Shown here: positions 8,860 through 18,224 of the stretch, in pieces
Position numbering within the stretch: the first letter of the stretch is position 1
Layout: every line of letters begins with the position of its first letter
Source: Nitrosomonas ureae
GTDB taxonomy: Bacteria > Pseudomonadota > Gammaproteobacteria > Burkholderiales > Nitrosomonadaceae
Assembly (NCBI RefSeq): GCF_001455205.1
Contig: NZ_CP013341.1
Coordinates: forward strand, 2,294,001 to 2,358,000
DNA: 64,000 bases
Reading direction: 5' to 3'
Program-made: the position numbers and the translations under genes
The notes under the pieces: model-generated
Told to the model about the DNA's origin: nothing
The model's database searches: none
What the model saw: only the letters and a program-made list of their open reading frames with translations

Positions 8860-10881
8860 ATGATTGAAATCATTGCTGCAATTGCACGGTGGTCACAATT
8901 GACCGCCAATTTAATTTTGTTCGGAAGTTGTATTTTTCTGGTAATTATTGGCCAACAGAAAGCATTGTTTGGAGCCTCCTGGGTTGTCCGGCTGGAAAGA
9001 TGGTTTCCGTGGATGGCAGGTATCATCTTGTTAGGATTGATGGGCATTCTGGCCGTCACCACGGGGGAAGCAACGGGAGTTGTTGCGAACGTTTGGAGTC
9101 CATTTGCCTGGCTGGAAATCATGCAGAAGACGCAGATTGGTTATATTTGGGTGGCGCGTGCGATACTGGCAAGTATGTTATTGATAGTTATATTTTATTT
9201 TCAGCGTGTTAAGCGGGAACGATGGCATTATCTTTTATGGGCGGTTGCCGCTTCATTTCCGTTGATAGCGGGTACGCTGATGAGTCATTCCAGTGCGGAT
9301 GAAATGTCGTTTGTAGCGGTTGCCCCGTATGCAGTGCATATATTATTGGCAGGTGCCTGGTTTGGTGCGTTACCGGCTTTTCTGTTTATTTTATACAGCA
9401 ACCACAGTGGATCCGGTAAAGCAGTAGATTTGAAAACGGCAAATTATCTAAAGAAGTTCTCGGCCGTTGCGTTGCCTGTAATACTTTTACTGGCTATTAC
9501 CGGCTTGATTGTCACCGATCGCCTGGTTGAAACCTTTTATCATACCCTGGTTGCCAGTCCTTACGGCTGGTTGTTGATCGCGAAGCTCAGCGTCTTGACG
9601 GTTATTTTGGTGATCGCCTATCAAGCACGTTACCGGTGGCTTCCCATGCTGCTCGAGGATGGCACTGAACAGGCCCATCGCAGTGCCAAACATTTAAGGC
9701 AGTGGGTCGGCATTGAGTTTTTGTTGGCATTATTACTGGTGCTGCTTGCAACCGTCCTGGCCAACACGTTGCCGGCCAAGCATACGGTGATTGAGAATTG
9801 GCCCTATCCATTCCGTTTTTCGATCAATGCAACTTGGGATGAACCGTATGTGCAGGAAATGGTGTGGTCTGGAGTTGTTTTGTTCTTTATTGCATTGTGC
9901 ACCGTTTGGTTGGGTAAGAGGTATCATTGGAGCAGGATGATAAAGATTTTAGTGCCTGGTATTCTGGGGATCAGTTCCATGGCGATTGCTTTGCCGCCTT
10001 TGGCCATCGAAGCCTATCCTGAGACTTATCTGAAGCCGACGGTACCTTTTGATACCATTTCCATTGTCAATGGCTCCCGGCTGTTCGCAGAAAATTGCAT
10101 CAACTGTCACGGTCCGCAAGGTAAGGGTACTCAGCCTGTTGCCGATCCTGATGTACGGGATCCTACCGATCTGCTCACACAACAGCATACGGCACAATAT
10201 ACCGTAGGTAATGTTTTTCATCTGCTGACGCATGGTATCCCGGGGACGCCGATGCCGGGTTTTGCTGCAACTTTGTCCGAAGATGATCGCTGGGATTTGA
10301 TCAATTTTCTTCACGCATTATCGCGTGGTTTTGATTCACGCTTGTTGGGAAGCATGATTTTACCCGAGATGCCTGTCATCGCATCGCCAGTGTTTGACTA
10401 TGCAGCGAATGATGGTTCCAGTGGCAATTTAAGGGATTTTCGTTTACACAAGAATGTATTGCTGGTTTTGTTTTCCTGGCCACAATCCAAAGACCGTTTT
10501 TTTCAGTTAGCTGCTTCATCCGACCGAATCAAGGCGCTAGATACTGAGGTTCTGGCGGTACCGATTCGTGCCCTGGAGCCATGGGAGTTAGAACAAATCG
10601 CTGAAATTGCAAATTTTCCTGTGGTTATTGAGGGATGGTCAGAAATCAAAGATAGTTATTGGCTCTATCGGCGGGTTAGAACAGTTCCTGATCTATCGGG
10701 CAAAGGAATGTTTCCCGGACACATGGAATTTATTACCGATCGTTTCGGTTACTTACGTGCGCGATGGGTGGCTCAATTCGAGGGATTCGGTTGGCAAAAT
10801 TTTGATGCCTTAACACTCCAATTGAGGCAACTTAATCAGGAGGACGAAATCATGCCACCGCCTGGGGAACATGCGCATTAA
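8860..10881 (+). CDS. CopD-domain membrane protein fused to cytochrome c and a C-terminal thioredoxin-like part
   Basis: 673 residues. Residues 1-310 hold about eight hydrophobic segments of the copper-resistance D (CopD) type. Two further segments (about 330-380) lead to a monohaem cytochrome c domain with CINCH (Cys413, Cys416, His417) and a likely Met ligand in GTPMPGF. The last about 170 residues look like a degenerate peroxiredoxin/SCO-type fold (NVLLVLFSWP, GHMEFITDRFGYLRARWV) but lack a CxxC. CopD proteins move copper across the inner membrane; the haem domain suggests a redox step on the periplasmic side (inference). No strong ribosome binding site was seen. The next gene follows after 21 bases. 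Confidence 0.85.
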   Translation: MIEIIAAIARWSQLTANLILFGSCIFLVIIGQQKALFGASWVVRLERWFPWMAGIILLGLMGILAVTTGEATGVVANVWSPFAWLEIMQKTQIGYIWVARAILASMLLIVIFYFQRVKRERWHYLLWAVAASFPLIAGTLMSHSSADEMSFVAVAPYAVHILLAGAWFGALPAFLFILYSNHSGSGKAVDLKTANYLKKFSAVALPVILLLAITGLIVTDRLVETFYHTLVASPYGWLLIAKLSVLTVILVIAYQARYRWLPMLLEDGTEQAHRSAKHLRQWVGIEFLLALLLVLLATVLANTLPAKHTVIENWPYPFRFSINATWDEPYVQEMVWSGVVLFFIALCTVWLGKRYHWSRMIKILVPGILGISSMAIALPPLAIEAYPETYLKPTVPFDTISIVNGSRLFAENCINCHGPQGKGTQPVADPDVRDPTDLLTQQHTAQYTVGNVFHLLTHGIPGTPMPGFAATLSEDDRWDLINFLHALSRGFDSRLLGSMILPEMPVIASPVFDYAANDGSSGNLRDFRLHKNVLLVLFSWPQSKDRFFQLAASSDRIKALDTEVLAVPIRALEPWELEQIAEIANFPVVIEGWSEIKDSYWLYRRVRTVPDLSGKGMFPGHMEFITDRFGYLRARWVAQFEGFGWQNFDALTLQLRQLNQEDEIMPPPGEHAH

Positions 10882-10902
10882 TGTTTTTACAAGGAGGTTG
10901 AG

Positions 10903-11496
10903 ATGAACAATATGAAATGGCAAAATTCATGGCAGGGTTGTTTTATCCGAAAGCCCATATTGTTATGGATTACCACGATATTATGCATTGCTGCATCGCA
11001 AGGGTGGACTAGTAGTTTGGAAAAGAGAACTTTAGAAACGATTGAAATCGAGGGTATTTCAATCAATACACCATTGGAAATGATTGGGGAAATTCTGCAG
11101 GCGCGAGATTACACGAAGATCAATGAATCCCTGTATACCAAGCAGGAGTATGCAGATAAAGGCCGGAGTACGATTTCCCGTGTGGAGGTCGATGATAATC
11201 CGGCTTTTCGTCAAATCACCTATTATCGGGGCATGAGTGGCGGACGGAACAAAAGTCCCACTGCGCGTGATGCCCCGATACCTGATTCCGATATCGACAT
11301 GGCACAGCAACTATATCATTCAGTTTGTATGAATATTTCGGATGAATTGCAAAATGCAAGAGGATGTGATCCGCTCACTCCGGCCACTATCAAATTTGGT
11401 CGTGCGCAGTGGATTCAAATCGATGATCATTTTTCTGCCATATTAACGGCATCAGATACTCATGCAACGATTGGGATAAGATTCTCAAGAGACTGA
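10903..11496 (+). CDS. Exported protein of unknown function, co-transcribed with the CopD fusion
   Basis: 197 residues with a signal peptide or anchor (about 18-38, ITTILCIAAS). It is preceded by AAGGAGGT at ideal spacing and lies 21 bases after the CopD fusion, so the two form an operon. The mature part is polar with two cysteines (SVCMNIS, ARGCDP) that could form a disulphide. I do not recognise the family. Confidence 0.75.
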   Translation: MNNMKWQNSWQGCFIRKPILLWITTILCIAASQGWTSSLEKRTLETIEIEGISINTPLEMIGEILQARDYTKINESLYTKQEYADKGRSTISRVEVDDNPAFRQITYYRGMSGGRNKSPTARDAPIPDSDIDMAQQLYHSVCMNISDELQNARGCDPLTPATIKFGRAQWIQIDDHFSAILTASDTHATIGIRFSRD

Positions 11497-11498
11497 TA

Positions 11499-11523
11499 TT
11501 AAAATAATTATTTATTATTTTAA
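11499..11523 (+). terminator. AT-only hairpin after the CopD operon
   Basis: TTAAAATAA (11499-11507) and TTATTTTAA (11515-11523) flank a 7-nt loop directly after the stop codon of the second gene. The stem has no GC pairs, so it is a weak terminator at best. Confidence 0.3.
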
Positions 11524-11615
11524 GTTGATCATTCGAACTTTCTCTGTATCTGCCTATCACTTTGCTTTTTTGATCATCATTGTTTGTAATCTGTCAGAAA
11601 ATTTATTTGAATGGC

Positions 11616-11645
11616 TTGTATAAAACATTGTTACTAGAGTATAGT
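11616..11645 (+). promoter_or_regulatory. Probable sigma-70 promoter of the gcv operon
   Basis: TTGTAT (11616-11621) and TATAGT (11640-11645) are separated by 18 bases and lie just upstream of the glycine riboswitch. Transcription would begin near 11652. Confidence 0.5.
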
Positions 11646-11668
11646 TCGCACTCAGCCATTTGAAGTCC

Positions 11669-11873
11669 AAGCAGGAGAGCGCGCTAATTATTAAGAAGCG
11701 CCGCCGAAGGCGTAACCCCCCGGAATCGCTCAGGCATGGTCAAGTCAGACTTGTTCCTTAAGAACCGCTTGTGACGGGCAATCTGGAGAGTGCCAAGGAA
11801 TTGTTTTTGGCCACCGAAGGGGCACGCGGATGCTAATCTGTAAATCTCTCAGGTAAAAGGACAGAGGGGTGCG
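11669..11873 (+). promoter_or_regulatory. Tandem glycine riboswitch
   Basis: Two consecutive glycine aptamers can be read. The first (about 11671-11765) has GGAGAGCGC, GCCGCCGAAGGCGTAA and the CGCTCAGGCA return strand. The second (about 11772-11873) has CTGGAGAGTGCC, CCACCGAAGGGGCA and CTCTCAGGTAAAAGGACAGA. These are the standard conserved elements of the family, which normally switches glycine cleavage genes on when glycine is abundant. It lies directly upstream of gcvT with the ribosome binding site about 35 bases beyond, so it probably acts on the whole gcv operon. Confidence 0.93.
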
Positions 11874-11915
11874 AAGCCATCTGAGATGACTTTTATTTAT
11901 TTCCGGGAGAATTCC

Positions 11916-13007
11916 GTGCTGAAAATGACACCCCTTAATCAAACCCACCGTGATATGAATGCCAAGATGGTGGATTTTGGTGGCTGGGATATGCCGTTAC
12001 ATTACGGCTCACAGTTAGACGAACACCATAAAGTCCGTCAGGATGCAGGCATGTTTGATGTCTCACATATGTTGCCAGTGGATATTAAAGGCGACAATGT
12101 GCGTGATTTCCTACGTCGACTGGTGGCAAATAATGTTGATAAATTGACGCTTCCCGGCAAAGCGCTATATTCCTGCATGCTGACTCCGCAAGCAGGCATT
12201 ATCGATGATCTGATCATCTATTTCCTGTCTGAAACCTGGTTCCGCATCGTGGTCAATGCCGGTACAGCGGATAAGGATGTCGCCTGGATGCTCAAAAAAC
12301 GTGATGAATGGGCACCTAATCTCGAAATTACACCAAGACGCGATCTTGCCATGGTTGCCGTGCAAGGGCCCAATGCTCGCGCTAAGGTCTGGCAAGTCAT
12401 TTCAAATTCTCAGTCAGCGACAGAAGATCTGAAACAATTTCAATCCGCAGTTGTCGGGCAATACTTCATTGCACGTACGGGCTATACCGGCGAAGATGGT
12501 TTTGAGATCATTTTGCCCGCTGCCGATGCGCCTGCATTCTGGAAGTCGTTATATGATGTCGGCGTTGCTCCTGCCGGATTGGGCGCGCGTGATACGCTGC
12601 GTTTGGAAGCAGGTATGAATTTATACGGTCAAGATATGGATGAGACGAAAAACCCGTTGGAATCCGGATTGGCTTGGACCGTTGATCTGAAAAGCGAGCG
12701 TGATTTCATTGGTAAACAGGTACTTTTAGGTACCGTGGTTACGCATCAATTGGTAGGATTGGTACTGGTTGATCGTGGTGTACTGAGAAGCCATCAACAA
12801 GTTGTCGGACAAAAAGATGGCGTTGAGTATTCGGGTGAGATTACCAGTGGCGGATTCTCGCCAACCATGAACCAATCGATTGCTTTGGCACGTATCCCCA
12901 CGCAAATAACCATTGGAGATGAAGTCGATGTCATCGTCCGCGATAAAAAGCTGCGCGTAAAGGTGGTAAAATATCCATTCGTGCGAAATGGCAAGGTATT
13001 GGTTTAA
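11916..13007 (+). CDS. gcvT: Glycine cleavage system aminomethyltransferase (T protein)
   Basis: T protein moves the methylene unit from the lipoyl arm of H protein to tetrahydrofolate and releases ammonia. The sequence carries the family signatures MVDFGGWDMPLHYGSQ, GMFDVSHM, TGYTGEDGFE and GARDTLRLEAGMNLYG, with Asp in MFDVSHM at the folate site. I chose the GTG at 11916 (VLKMTPLNQTH) because GGGAG lies six bases upstream; an ATG three codons later is the alternative, while an ATG at 11886 adds residues not seen in the family. The protein is 363 aa, of normal length. Confidence 0.95.
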   Translation: MLKMTPLNQTHRDMNAKMVDFGGWDMPLHYGSQLDEHHKVRQDAGMFDVSHMLPVDIKGDNVRDFLRRLVANNVDKLTLPGKALYSCMLTPQAGIIDDLIIYFLSETWFRIVVNAGTADKDVAWMLKKRDEWAPNLEITPRRDLAMVAVQGPNARAKVWQVISNSQSATEDLKQFQSAVVGQYFIARTGYTGEDGFEIILPAADAPAFWKSLYDVGVAPAGLGARDTLRLEAGMNLYGQDMDETKNPLESGLAWTVDLKSERDFIGKQVLLGTVVTHQLVGLVLVDRGVLRSHQQVVGQKDGVEYSGEITSGGFSPTMNQSIALARIPTQITIGDEVDVIVRDKKLRVKVVKYPFVRNGKVLV

Positions 13008-13053
13008 TAACAATTAATTAAAAATATTAGATTACTTTAATCCGGAGTGAAAA

Positions 13054-13443
13054 ATGAGTATTCCAACACATTTAAAATATAGCAAATCTCATGAATGGGT
13101 AAAATCCGAAGCGGACGGCACAGTAACTGTTGGTATTACCCATCATGCACAGGAATTACTCGGTGATATGGTGTTTATCGAATTACCGGAAGTTGGACGT
13201 GTACTTAAACAAAAAGAGGAATGCGCAGTTGCGGAATCAGTCAAGGCAGCTGCAGATGTATACTCTCCTATCTCTGGTGAAGTTACCGCGGTGAATTCTC
13301 CGCTGGTCGACGAACCGGGAAAAATAAATGAAGATGCTTATTCCGCCTGGTTATTTAAATTAAAACCCAGCAATACAGCCGAGCTGGATGGATTAATGGA
13401 TGCAACTGCTTATAACGAGTTGGTCGAGAACGAGGATCACTAA
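13054..13443 (+). CDS. gcvH: Glycine cleavage system H protein
   Basis: A 129-residue lipoyl carrier that shuttles the aminomethyl group between P, T and L proteins. The lipoylated lysine is Lys64 in AVAESVKAAADVYSP. Family motifs HEWVKSE, VGITHHAQELLGDMVFIELP and NEDAYSAWLFK are present. TCCGGAG precedes the ATG, and it lies 46 bases after gcvT. Confidence 0.96.
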   Translation: MSIPTHLKYSKSHEWVKSEADGTVTVGITHHAQELLGDMVFIELPEVGRVLKQKEECAVAESVKAAADVYSPISGEVTAVNSPLVDEPGKINEDAYSAWLFKLKPSNTAELDGLMDATAYNELVENEDH

Positions 13444-13517
13444 TATCCATCCAGGATTGAAATGTATTTTGTTTTACTATTTTAATGTCTTATTTCTAAA
13501 AGTTTTCTAGATAAATC

Positions 13518-14870
13518 ATGCCGTTTATTCCACATACCAAAGAAGATGTTGCCGAAATGCTTGCCAGCATTGGCGCAAAAACAATTGAAGAGCTTTTTGA
13601 TGAAATTCCAAAAGAATTGATCAGCGATGAATTAACAGGCGTTCCTCCCGGACTGAGCGAAATGGAAATAACTCGACTGATGATGGCACGTGCTACTCAA
13701 GATGGGTTTTATCAAAACTTCATTGGTGCAGGTGCTTATGAGCATCATATACCTGCGGCGGTCTGGCAAATTACCACGCGCGGAGAGTTTTATTCTTCCT
13801 ATACACCTTATCAAGCGGAAGCCAGTCAAGGGACTTTGCAGTTATTGTATGAATATCAATCCATGATGGCTTCTCTAACCGGTATGGATGTATCCAATGC
13901 CAGCATGTATGATGGCGCTACGGCTCTTGCTGAAGCTGCTTTGATGGCAGTGCGTTCGCACAAATCGTCGCGGCGCATTTTGATTCCGCAAACAGTTCAT
14001 CCTGTTTATCGTCAAGTGGTTCGTGCTATTGTCAGCAATCAAAAAATTGAAGTGGTGGAATTGCCTTACTGCACTGAATGCGGGCAAATTCTACCGGAGT
14101 CATTAGCCAATTCGAATCATGAAGATTTTGCCGCTCTGGTGATTCCACAGCCTAATTTCTTTGGAGTGTTGGAACAAGTCGATGCATTGACCGATTGGGC
14201 GCATAGCAAGAATGCTTTTGCTATCGGTGTCGTTAATCCAACCACGTTGGCAGTATTAACTCCTCCTGGAGAGTGGGGTAGCAAAGGCGCCGATATTGCT
14301 GTCGGTGAAGGTCAGCCACTTGGAATACCTCTATCCAGTGGTGGTCCATACTTTGGTTTTATGGCGTGTAAAAACGAGCTGGTGCGTCAGATGCCTGGAC
14401 GTATTATTGGCCGTACTACGGATTTGGATGACAAAGAAGGATTTGTGCTGACCCTGCAGGCGCGCGAACAACATATCCGTCGTTCAAAAGCAACATCCAA
14501 TATTTGTACCAATCAAGGGTTGATGGTGACCGCAGCCACTATTTTTATGTCGTTAGTGGGAGCGGAAGGATTGCGCCGGGTTGCGGCACAATCTCACGCC
14601 AATACGCTGGAATTGATCGAACAGCTGGTGAAGATCAAGGGAGTGGAAAGAACATTCAGCGGACCTGTATTCCATGAAGCCCCATTAACCCTGTCTCAAC
14701 CTGTTGCGGATGTGTTGAATAAGCTGAAGCAGAAAGGCATTCTGGGGGGATATAATTTGCAAGGGCAATATCCCGAATTGGGTAATACCTTGTTGGTTTG
14801 TGCAACGGAAACCAAGACTGAATCTGATTTGCGAAATTATGCAACCGCCATGCAGCAAGTGCTTGGTTAA
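13518..14870 (+). CDS. gcvPA: Glycine dehydrogenase (decarboxylating) subunit 1
   Basis: The N-terminal half of P protein encoded separately, as in many bacteria with the two-subunit form. It decarboxylates glycine with PLP together with subunit 2. Motifs seen: MPFIPHT at the start, GAGAYEHHIPA, FYSSYTPYQAEASQGTLQ, SMYDGATALAEA and ATSNICTNQGL. At 450 aa it is normal. The ribosome binding site is weak. Confidence 0.95.
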   Translation: MPFIPHTKEDVAEMLASIGAKTIEELFDEIPKELISDELTGVPPGLSEMEITRLMMARATQDGFYQNFIGAGAYEHHIPAAVWQITTRGEFYSSYTPYQAEASQGTLQLLYEYQSMMASLTGMDVSNASMYDGATALAEAALMAVRSHKSSRRILIPQTVHPVYRQVVRAIVSNQKIEVVELPYCTECGQILPESLANSNHEDFAALVIPQPNFFGVLEQVDALTDWAHSKNAFAIGVVNPTTLAVLTPPGEWGSKGADIAVGEGQPLGIPLSSGGPYFGFMACKNELVRQMPGRIIGRTTDLDDKEGFVLTLQAREQHIRRSKATSNICTNQGLMVTAATIFMSLVGAEGLRRVAAQSHANTLELIEQLVKIKGVERTFSGPVFHEAPLTLSQPVADVLNKLKQKGILGGYNLQGQYPELGNTLLVCATETKTESDLRNYATAMQQVLG

Positions 14871-14925
14871 TTAACCTCGCTTTACTTAAACCTATTACTT
14901 TCAACTATATCGTTAAGGAAAAATC

Positions 14926-15423
14926 ATGGTTACTCTCAAAGGAAATCCCATCCAAATTGAAGGTGCTTTTCCCAAAGTCGGTCAAAAGGCACCGGCATTT
15001 TCTTTGGTCAATCGAGATCTGCAGGATGTTACATTGGCCAAATATGCAGGAAAAAAGAAAGTATTGAATATTGTCCCCAGTCTGGATACGCCGGTATGTG
15101 CCATTTCAACCCGTAAATTCAACCAGCAGGCAAGTAATATGGATAATACCGTAGTATTGATTATTGCCGCGGATTTGCCTTTCGCCATGAGCCGATTTAC
15201 CGACGCTGAAGGTTTGGATAAGGTGATTACATTATCGACCATGCGTGGTGCCAATTTTATGAAGGATTACGGGGTCTTAATCGCCGATAGCCCATTTGGT
15301 GGAATTACAGCGCGCGCGGTAATTGTGTTGGATGAATCAGACACAATCATTCATGCTGAACTGGTTCCGGAAATTGCGGATGAACCTAATTATGACGCAG
15401 CCATGGCTGCCTTGAAGCAATAA
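14926..15423 (+). CDS. tpx: Thiol peroxidase (Tpx family) lacking the resolving cysteine
   Basis: Tpx enzymes reduce hydroperoxides, usually with an atypical 2-Cys cycle. The peroxidatic cysteine is present (SLDTPVCAIS). The resolving cysteine, in the SRFC context of the E. coli enzyme, is Thr here (SRFTDAEG). No other cysteine occurs in the 165 residues. So it should work as a 1-Cys enzyme that needs an outside thiol (inference). It sits between gcvPA and gcvPB on the same strand with 55- and 22-base gaps, so it is co-transcribed with them. TAAGGAA precedes the ATG. Confidence 0.9.
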   Translation: MVTLKGNPIQIEGAFPKVGQKAPAFSLVNRDLQDVTLAKYAGKKKVLNIVPSLDTPVCAISTRKFNQQASNMDNTVVLIIAADLPFAMSRFTDAEGLDKVITLSTMRGANFMKDYGVLIADSPFGGITARAVIVLDESDTIIHAELVPEIADEPNYDAAMAALKQ

Positions 15424-15445
15424 ATTGAGATTGAATCTATAGATC

Positions 15446-16897
15446 ATGTTGATATTTGAACACTCGCGCCCAGGGCGTTTTAATTATTCCCAATCACCGG
15501 CAAAACCGGCAAGCAAGTCTGCAATTCCGCAGAATCTGCAGCGCAAATCGAAAGTGCTGCTGCCGGAAGTTTCCGAGATGGATACGGTGCGTCATTTCAC
15601 TCGCTTATCACAAAAGAATTTTTCAATAGATACCGAGTTTTATCCTCTAGGTTCATGCACGATGAAATATAATCCGCGTGCGTGTAATTCTTTAGCGATG
15701 TTGCCGCAATTTCTGTCCCGGCATCCACTGGCACCGGAAGACACCGGGCAAGGTTATCTTGCTTGCATGTATGAGTTGCAGGAAATCCTGAAATCGGTTA
15801 CCGGCATGGCCGGTGTCAGCTTGACACCGATGGCCGGTGCTCAGGGCGAATTGATCGGCGTCATGATGATTCGTGCCTATCACGAATCGCGCGGCGATTT
15901 TGAACGCACTGAAATCATTGTGCCCGATGCTGCGCACGGTACAAATCCGGCTACTGCCGTGATGTGCGGTTTCAAAGTGGTGGAGATTGCTACTGACAAA
16001 GATGGTAATGTGGATCTGGGCGCATTGAAAGCCGCCGTTGGGCCAAAAACCGCCGGGTTGATGCTGACTAACCCATCGACATTAGGCGTGTTTGAAAAAA
16101 ATGTTGCTGAAATGAGTCGTGTGGTGCATCAGGCGGGTGGTTTGCTGTATTACGACGGTGCCAATCTGAATGCGGTATTGGGTAAAGTGAAACCGGGCGA
16201 TATGGGGTTTGATGTGATACATATCAATTTGCACAAAACCTTTTCGACTCCACATGGCGGTGGAGGTCCGGGTTCTGCGCCGGTAGGCGTGGCGGAGCGC
16301 TTGTTACCTTTTATGCCGATTCCGATTGTTGCCAAGGATGGCGAGACCTATCGCTGGATTACTGAAAAAGACAAACCGCAATCCATTGGCCGATTATCCG
16401 CACACATGGGTAATGCCGGTGTGCTGCTACGCGCATATATCTATGTACGCTTGCTGGGATTGGATGGTATGCATCGTATTTCCGAGTTTGCTACACTGAA
16501 TGCCAACTATTTGATGGCTGAATTGCGCAAAGCAGGATTTGAAATTGCTTATCCTAATCGCCGTGCCAGCCATGAATTCATCGTAACGCTGAAAGATATT
16601 AAGGATAAAACCGGCGTAACCGCGATGAATCTCGCCAAACGCCTGCTCGATAAAGGTTATCATGCCCCCACGACATATTTCCCGCTGTTGGTTCCCGAAT
16701 GCTTGTTGATCGAACCAGCCGAAACGGAATCCAAAGAGACGCTGGATGCCTTTGTTACATCAATGAAAGAAATCCTGCAGGAAATCGAAACACAACCGGA
16801 TATGGTGAAAGGCGCGCCGCATGCTATGCCGGTGCGTAAGCTGGATGATGTCAAGGCTGCGCGTGAACCGGATTTGGCCTGGAAGCAGGGTGCCTGA
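15446..16897 (+). CDS. gcvPB: Glycine dehydrogenase (decarboxylating) subunit 2
   Basis: C-terminal half of P protein, carrying the PLP lysine (Lys264 in INLHKTFSTPHGGGGPG). Other signatures are FYPLGSCTMKYNPR, DAAHGTNPATAVMCGF and LYYDGANLNA. It completes the T-H-P1-P2 set; the lipoamide dehydrogenase (L protein) is not in the window. At 483 aa it is normal for this subunit. Confidence 0.95.
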   Translation: MLIFEHSRPGRFNYSQSPAKPASKSAIPQNLQRKSKVLLPEVSEMDTVRHFTRLSQKNFSIDTEFYPLGSCTMKYNPRACNSLAMLPQFLSRHPLAPEDTGQGYLACMYELQEILKSVTGMAGVSLTPMAGAQGELIGVMMIRAYHESRGDFERTEIIVPDAAHGTNPATAVMCGFKVVEIATDKDGNVDLGALKAAVGPKTAGLMLTNPSTLGVFEKNVAEMSRVVHQAGGLLYYDGANLNAVLGKVKPGDMGFDVIHINLHKTFSTPHGGGGPGSAPVGVAERLLPFMPIPIVAKDGETYRWITEKDKPQSIGRLSAHMGNAGVLLRAYIYVRLLGLDGMHRISEFATLNANYLMAELRKAGFEIAYPNRRASHEFIVTLKDIKDKTGVTAMNLAKRLLDKGYHAPTTYFPLLVPECLLIEPAETESKETLDAFVTSMKEILQEIETQPDMVKGAPHAMPVRKLDDVKAAREPDLAWKQGA

Positions 16898-16939
16898 CCC
16901 AATAAAGTCAGCTCTATTAATCGAGGTGAAAACCGAATA

Positions 16940-17875
16940 ATGCGCACATTGATATGTGGTTCTATCGCTTACGATAATATTATGGTTTTCCAGGATCAAT
17001 TTAAGAATCACATTTTGCCTGAGAAAATTCACGTATTGAATGTCGCATTTCTGGTTCCTGAAATGCGCCGCGAATTCGGCGGTTGTGCCGGTAATATTGC
17101 ATACAATCTAAAAATGCTGGGTGGTGAGCCTGTCATGATGGCGACCGTCGGCGATGATTATGCGCCTTATGCCGCACGCTTTGAGCGATTAAGCCTGACC
17201 CAGGAACATGTACTGCACGTAGCCGATACTTTCACTGCGCAAGCCTTCATTACCACTGATCTGGATGATAATCAAATCACCGCGTTTCATCCGGGAGCGA
17301 TGAACTTCTCACATCTTAATTCCGTGCAGGAAACCCGCGATATTCAGTTGGGCATTATTGCGCCGGACGGACGCGATGGCATGATGCAGCATGCGCGCGA
17401 ATTTTACAAAGCCGGCATTCCGTTTGTTTTTGATCCGGGACAGGGGCTACCGATGTATAACGGAGAGGAGCTACTCGATTTTATCGACAAGGCCGATTAC
17501 ATCGCCGTCAATGACTATGAAGGTCAGATGCTGCAAGACCGTACAGGAATCAATCTGGAATCCCTGGCGAACAAAGCCAAAGCCCTGATCATCACACTGG
17601 GTGCGCAAGGCTCCCTCATTTACGCCGATGGCAAGAAATTTGAGATCTCTAGTGTTAAGCCTAAAGAAATCATCGATCCCACCGGTTGCGGCGATGCCTA
17701 TCGTGCCGGATTGCTATACGGTATCGTCAATAATCTGGATTGGCAAACTACAGGGCAGTTGGGTTCGTTGATGGGTTCCTTAAAAATCGTCCAGCGCGGC
17801 GGACAAAATCACCAGTTCTCTCGTGATGAAATTGATCAATATTATTTTGAGAGCTTTGGTACTCGTATTTTCTAA
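16940..17875 (+). CDS. PfkB-family carbohydrate/adenosine-type kinase
   Basis: 311 residues with the ribokinase-family N-terminal motif (GGCAGNIAYNLKMLGG) and the C-terminal ATP/anion-hole motif in variant form (DPTGCGDAYRAG, where GAGD is usual) that holds the catalytic Asp. Similar betaproteobacterial proteins are annotated as carbohydrate kinase or adenosine kinase-like. The substrate is not clear. AGGTGAAA precedes the ATG and it lies 42 bases after gcvPB, so it is probably the last gene of the gcv transcript. Confidence 0.88.
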   Translation: MRTLICGSIAYDNIMVFQDQFKNHILPEKIHVLNVAFLVPEMRREFGGCAGNIAYNLKMLGGEPVMMATVGDDYAPYAARFERLSLTQEHVLHVADTFTAQAFITTDLDDNQITAFHPGAMNFSHLNSVQETRDIQLGIIAPDGRDGMMQHAREFYKAGIPFVFDPGQGLPMYNGEELLDFIDKADYIAVNDYEGQMLQDRTGINLESLANKAKALIITLGAQGSLIYADGKKFEISSVKPKEIIDPTGCGDAYRAGLLYGIVNNLDWQTTGQLGSLMGSLKIVQRGGQNHQFSRDEIDQYYFESFGTRIF

Positions 17876-18224
17876 AATAAAGCGTTACGTTTCTGGATTG
17901 GAATTTTAATTTTCTTAAATCGAGGCTATGATCTTTTTTGCTTGTCGATACTAGCTCATATATATTAGTGATCGATCACGGTACTCAATCTACTGTTGAT
18001 TTTCTTGGTGGATCCGGAAGTGAATGCTGCAAAGAATCAGATCCGGTAAGCCTTGCCCCTCATGAAAGCAATTACACTTTCTTAATACCGCTATTGCTGG
18101 GTAACTACCATATGAATCCGCCCTTCGAAGCAATTCTCGAAGTTGGTTTGGCAATGCCACATCTGCATGAGGGTGCGAATAACATATTTAGCTCAGTCTT
18201 TGGTTTAGGGCAATTGATTTGAAA
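17876..18224. other. Intergenic DNA before an insertion sequence
   Basis: A 96-codon open frame (17932-18222) has no ATG and no ribosome binding site and ends right at the insertion sequence edge. It may be a decayed gene fragment. Nothing else was recognised. Confidence 0.3.

Noticed and set aside
11745..11948. 67-codon minus-strand frame over the riboswitch
   Set aside because: Overlaps a conserved RNA element and the gcvT start; no protein signature.
17932..18222. 96-codon open frame next to the IS5 element
   Set aside because: No ATG, no ribosome binding site and no recognised motif; may be decayed DNA but not a supportable gene.
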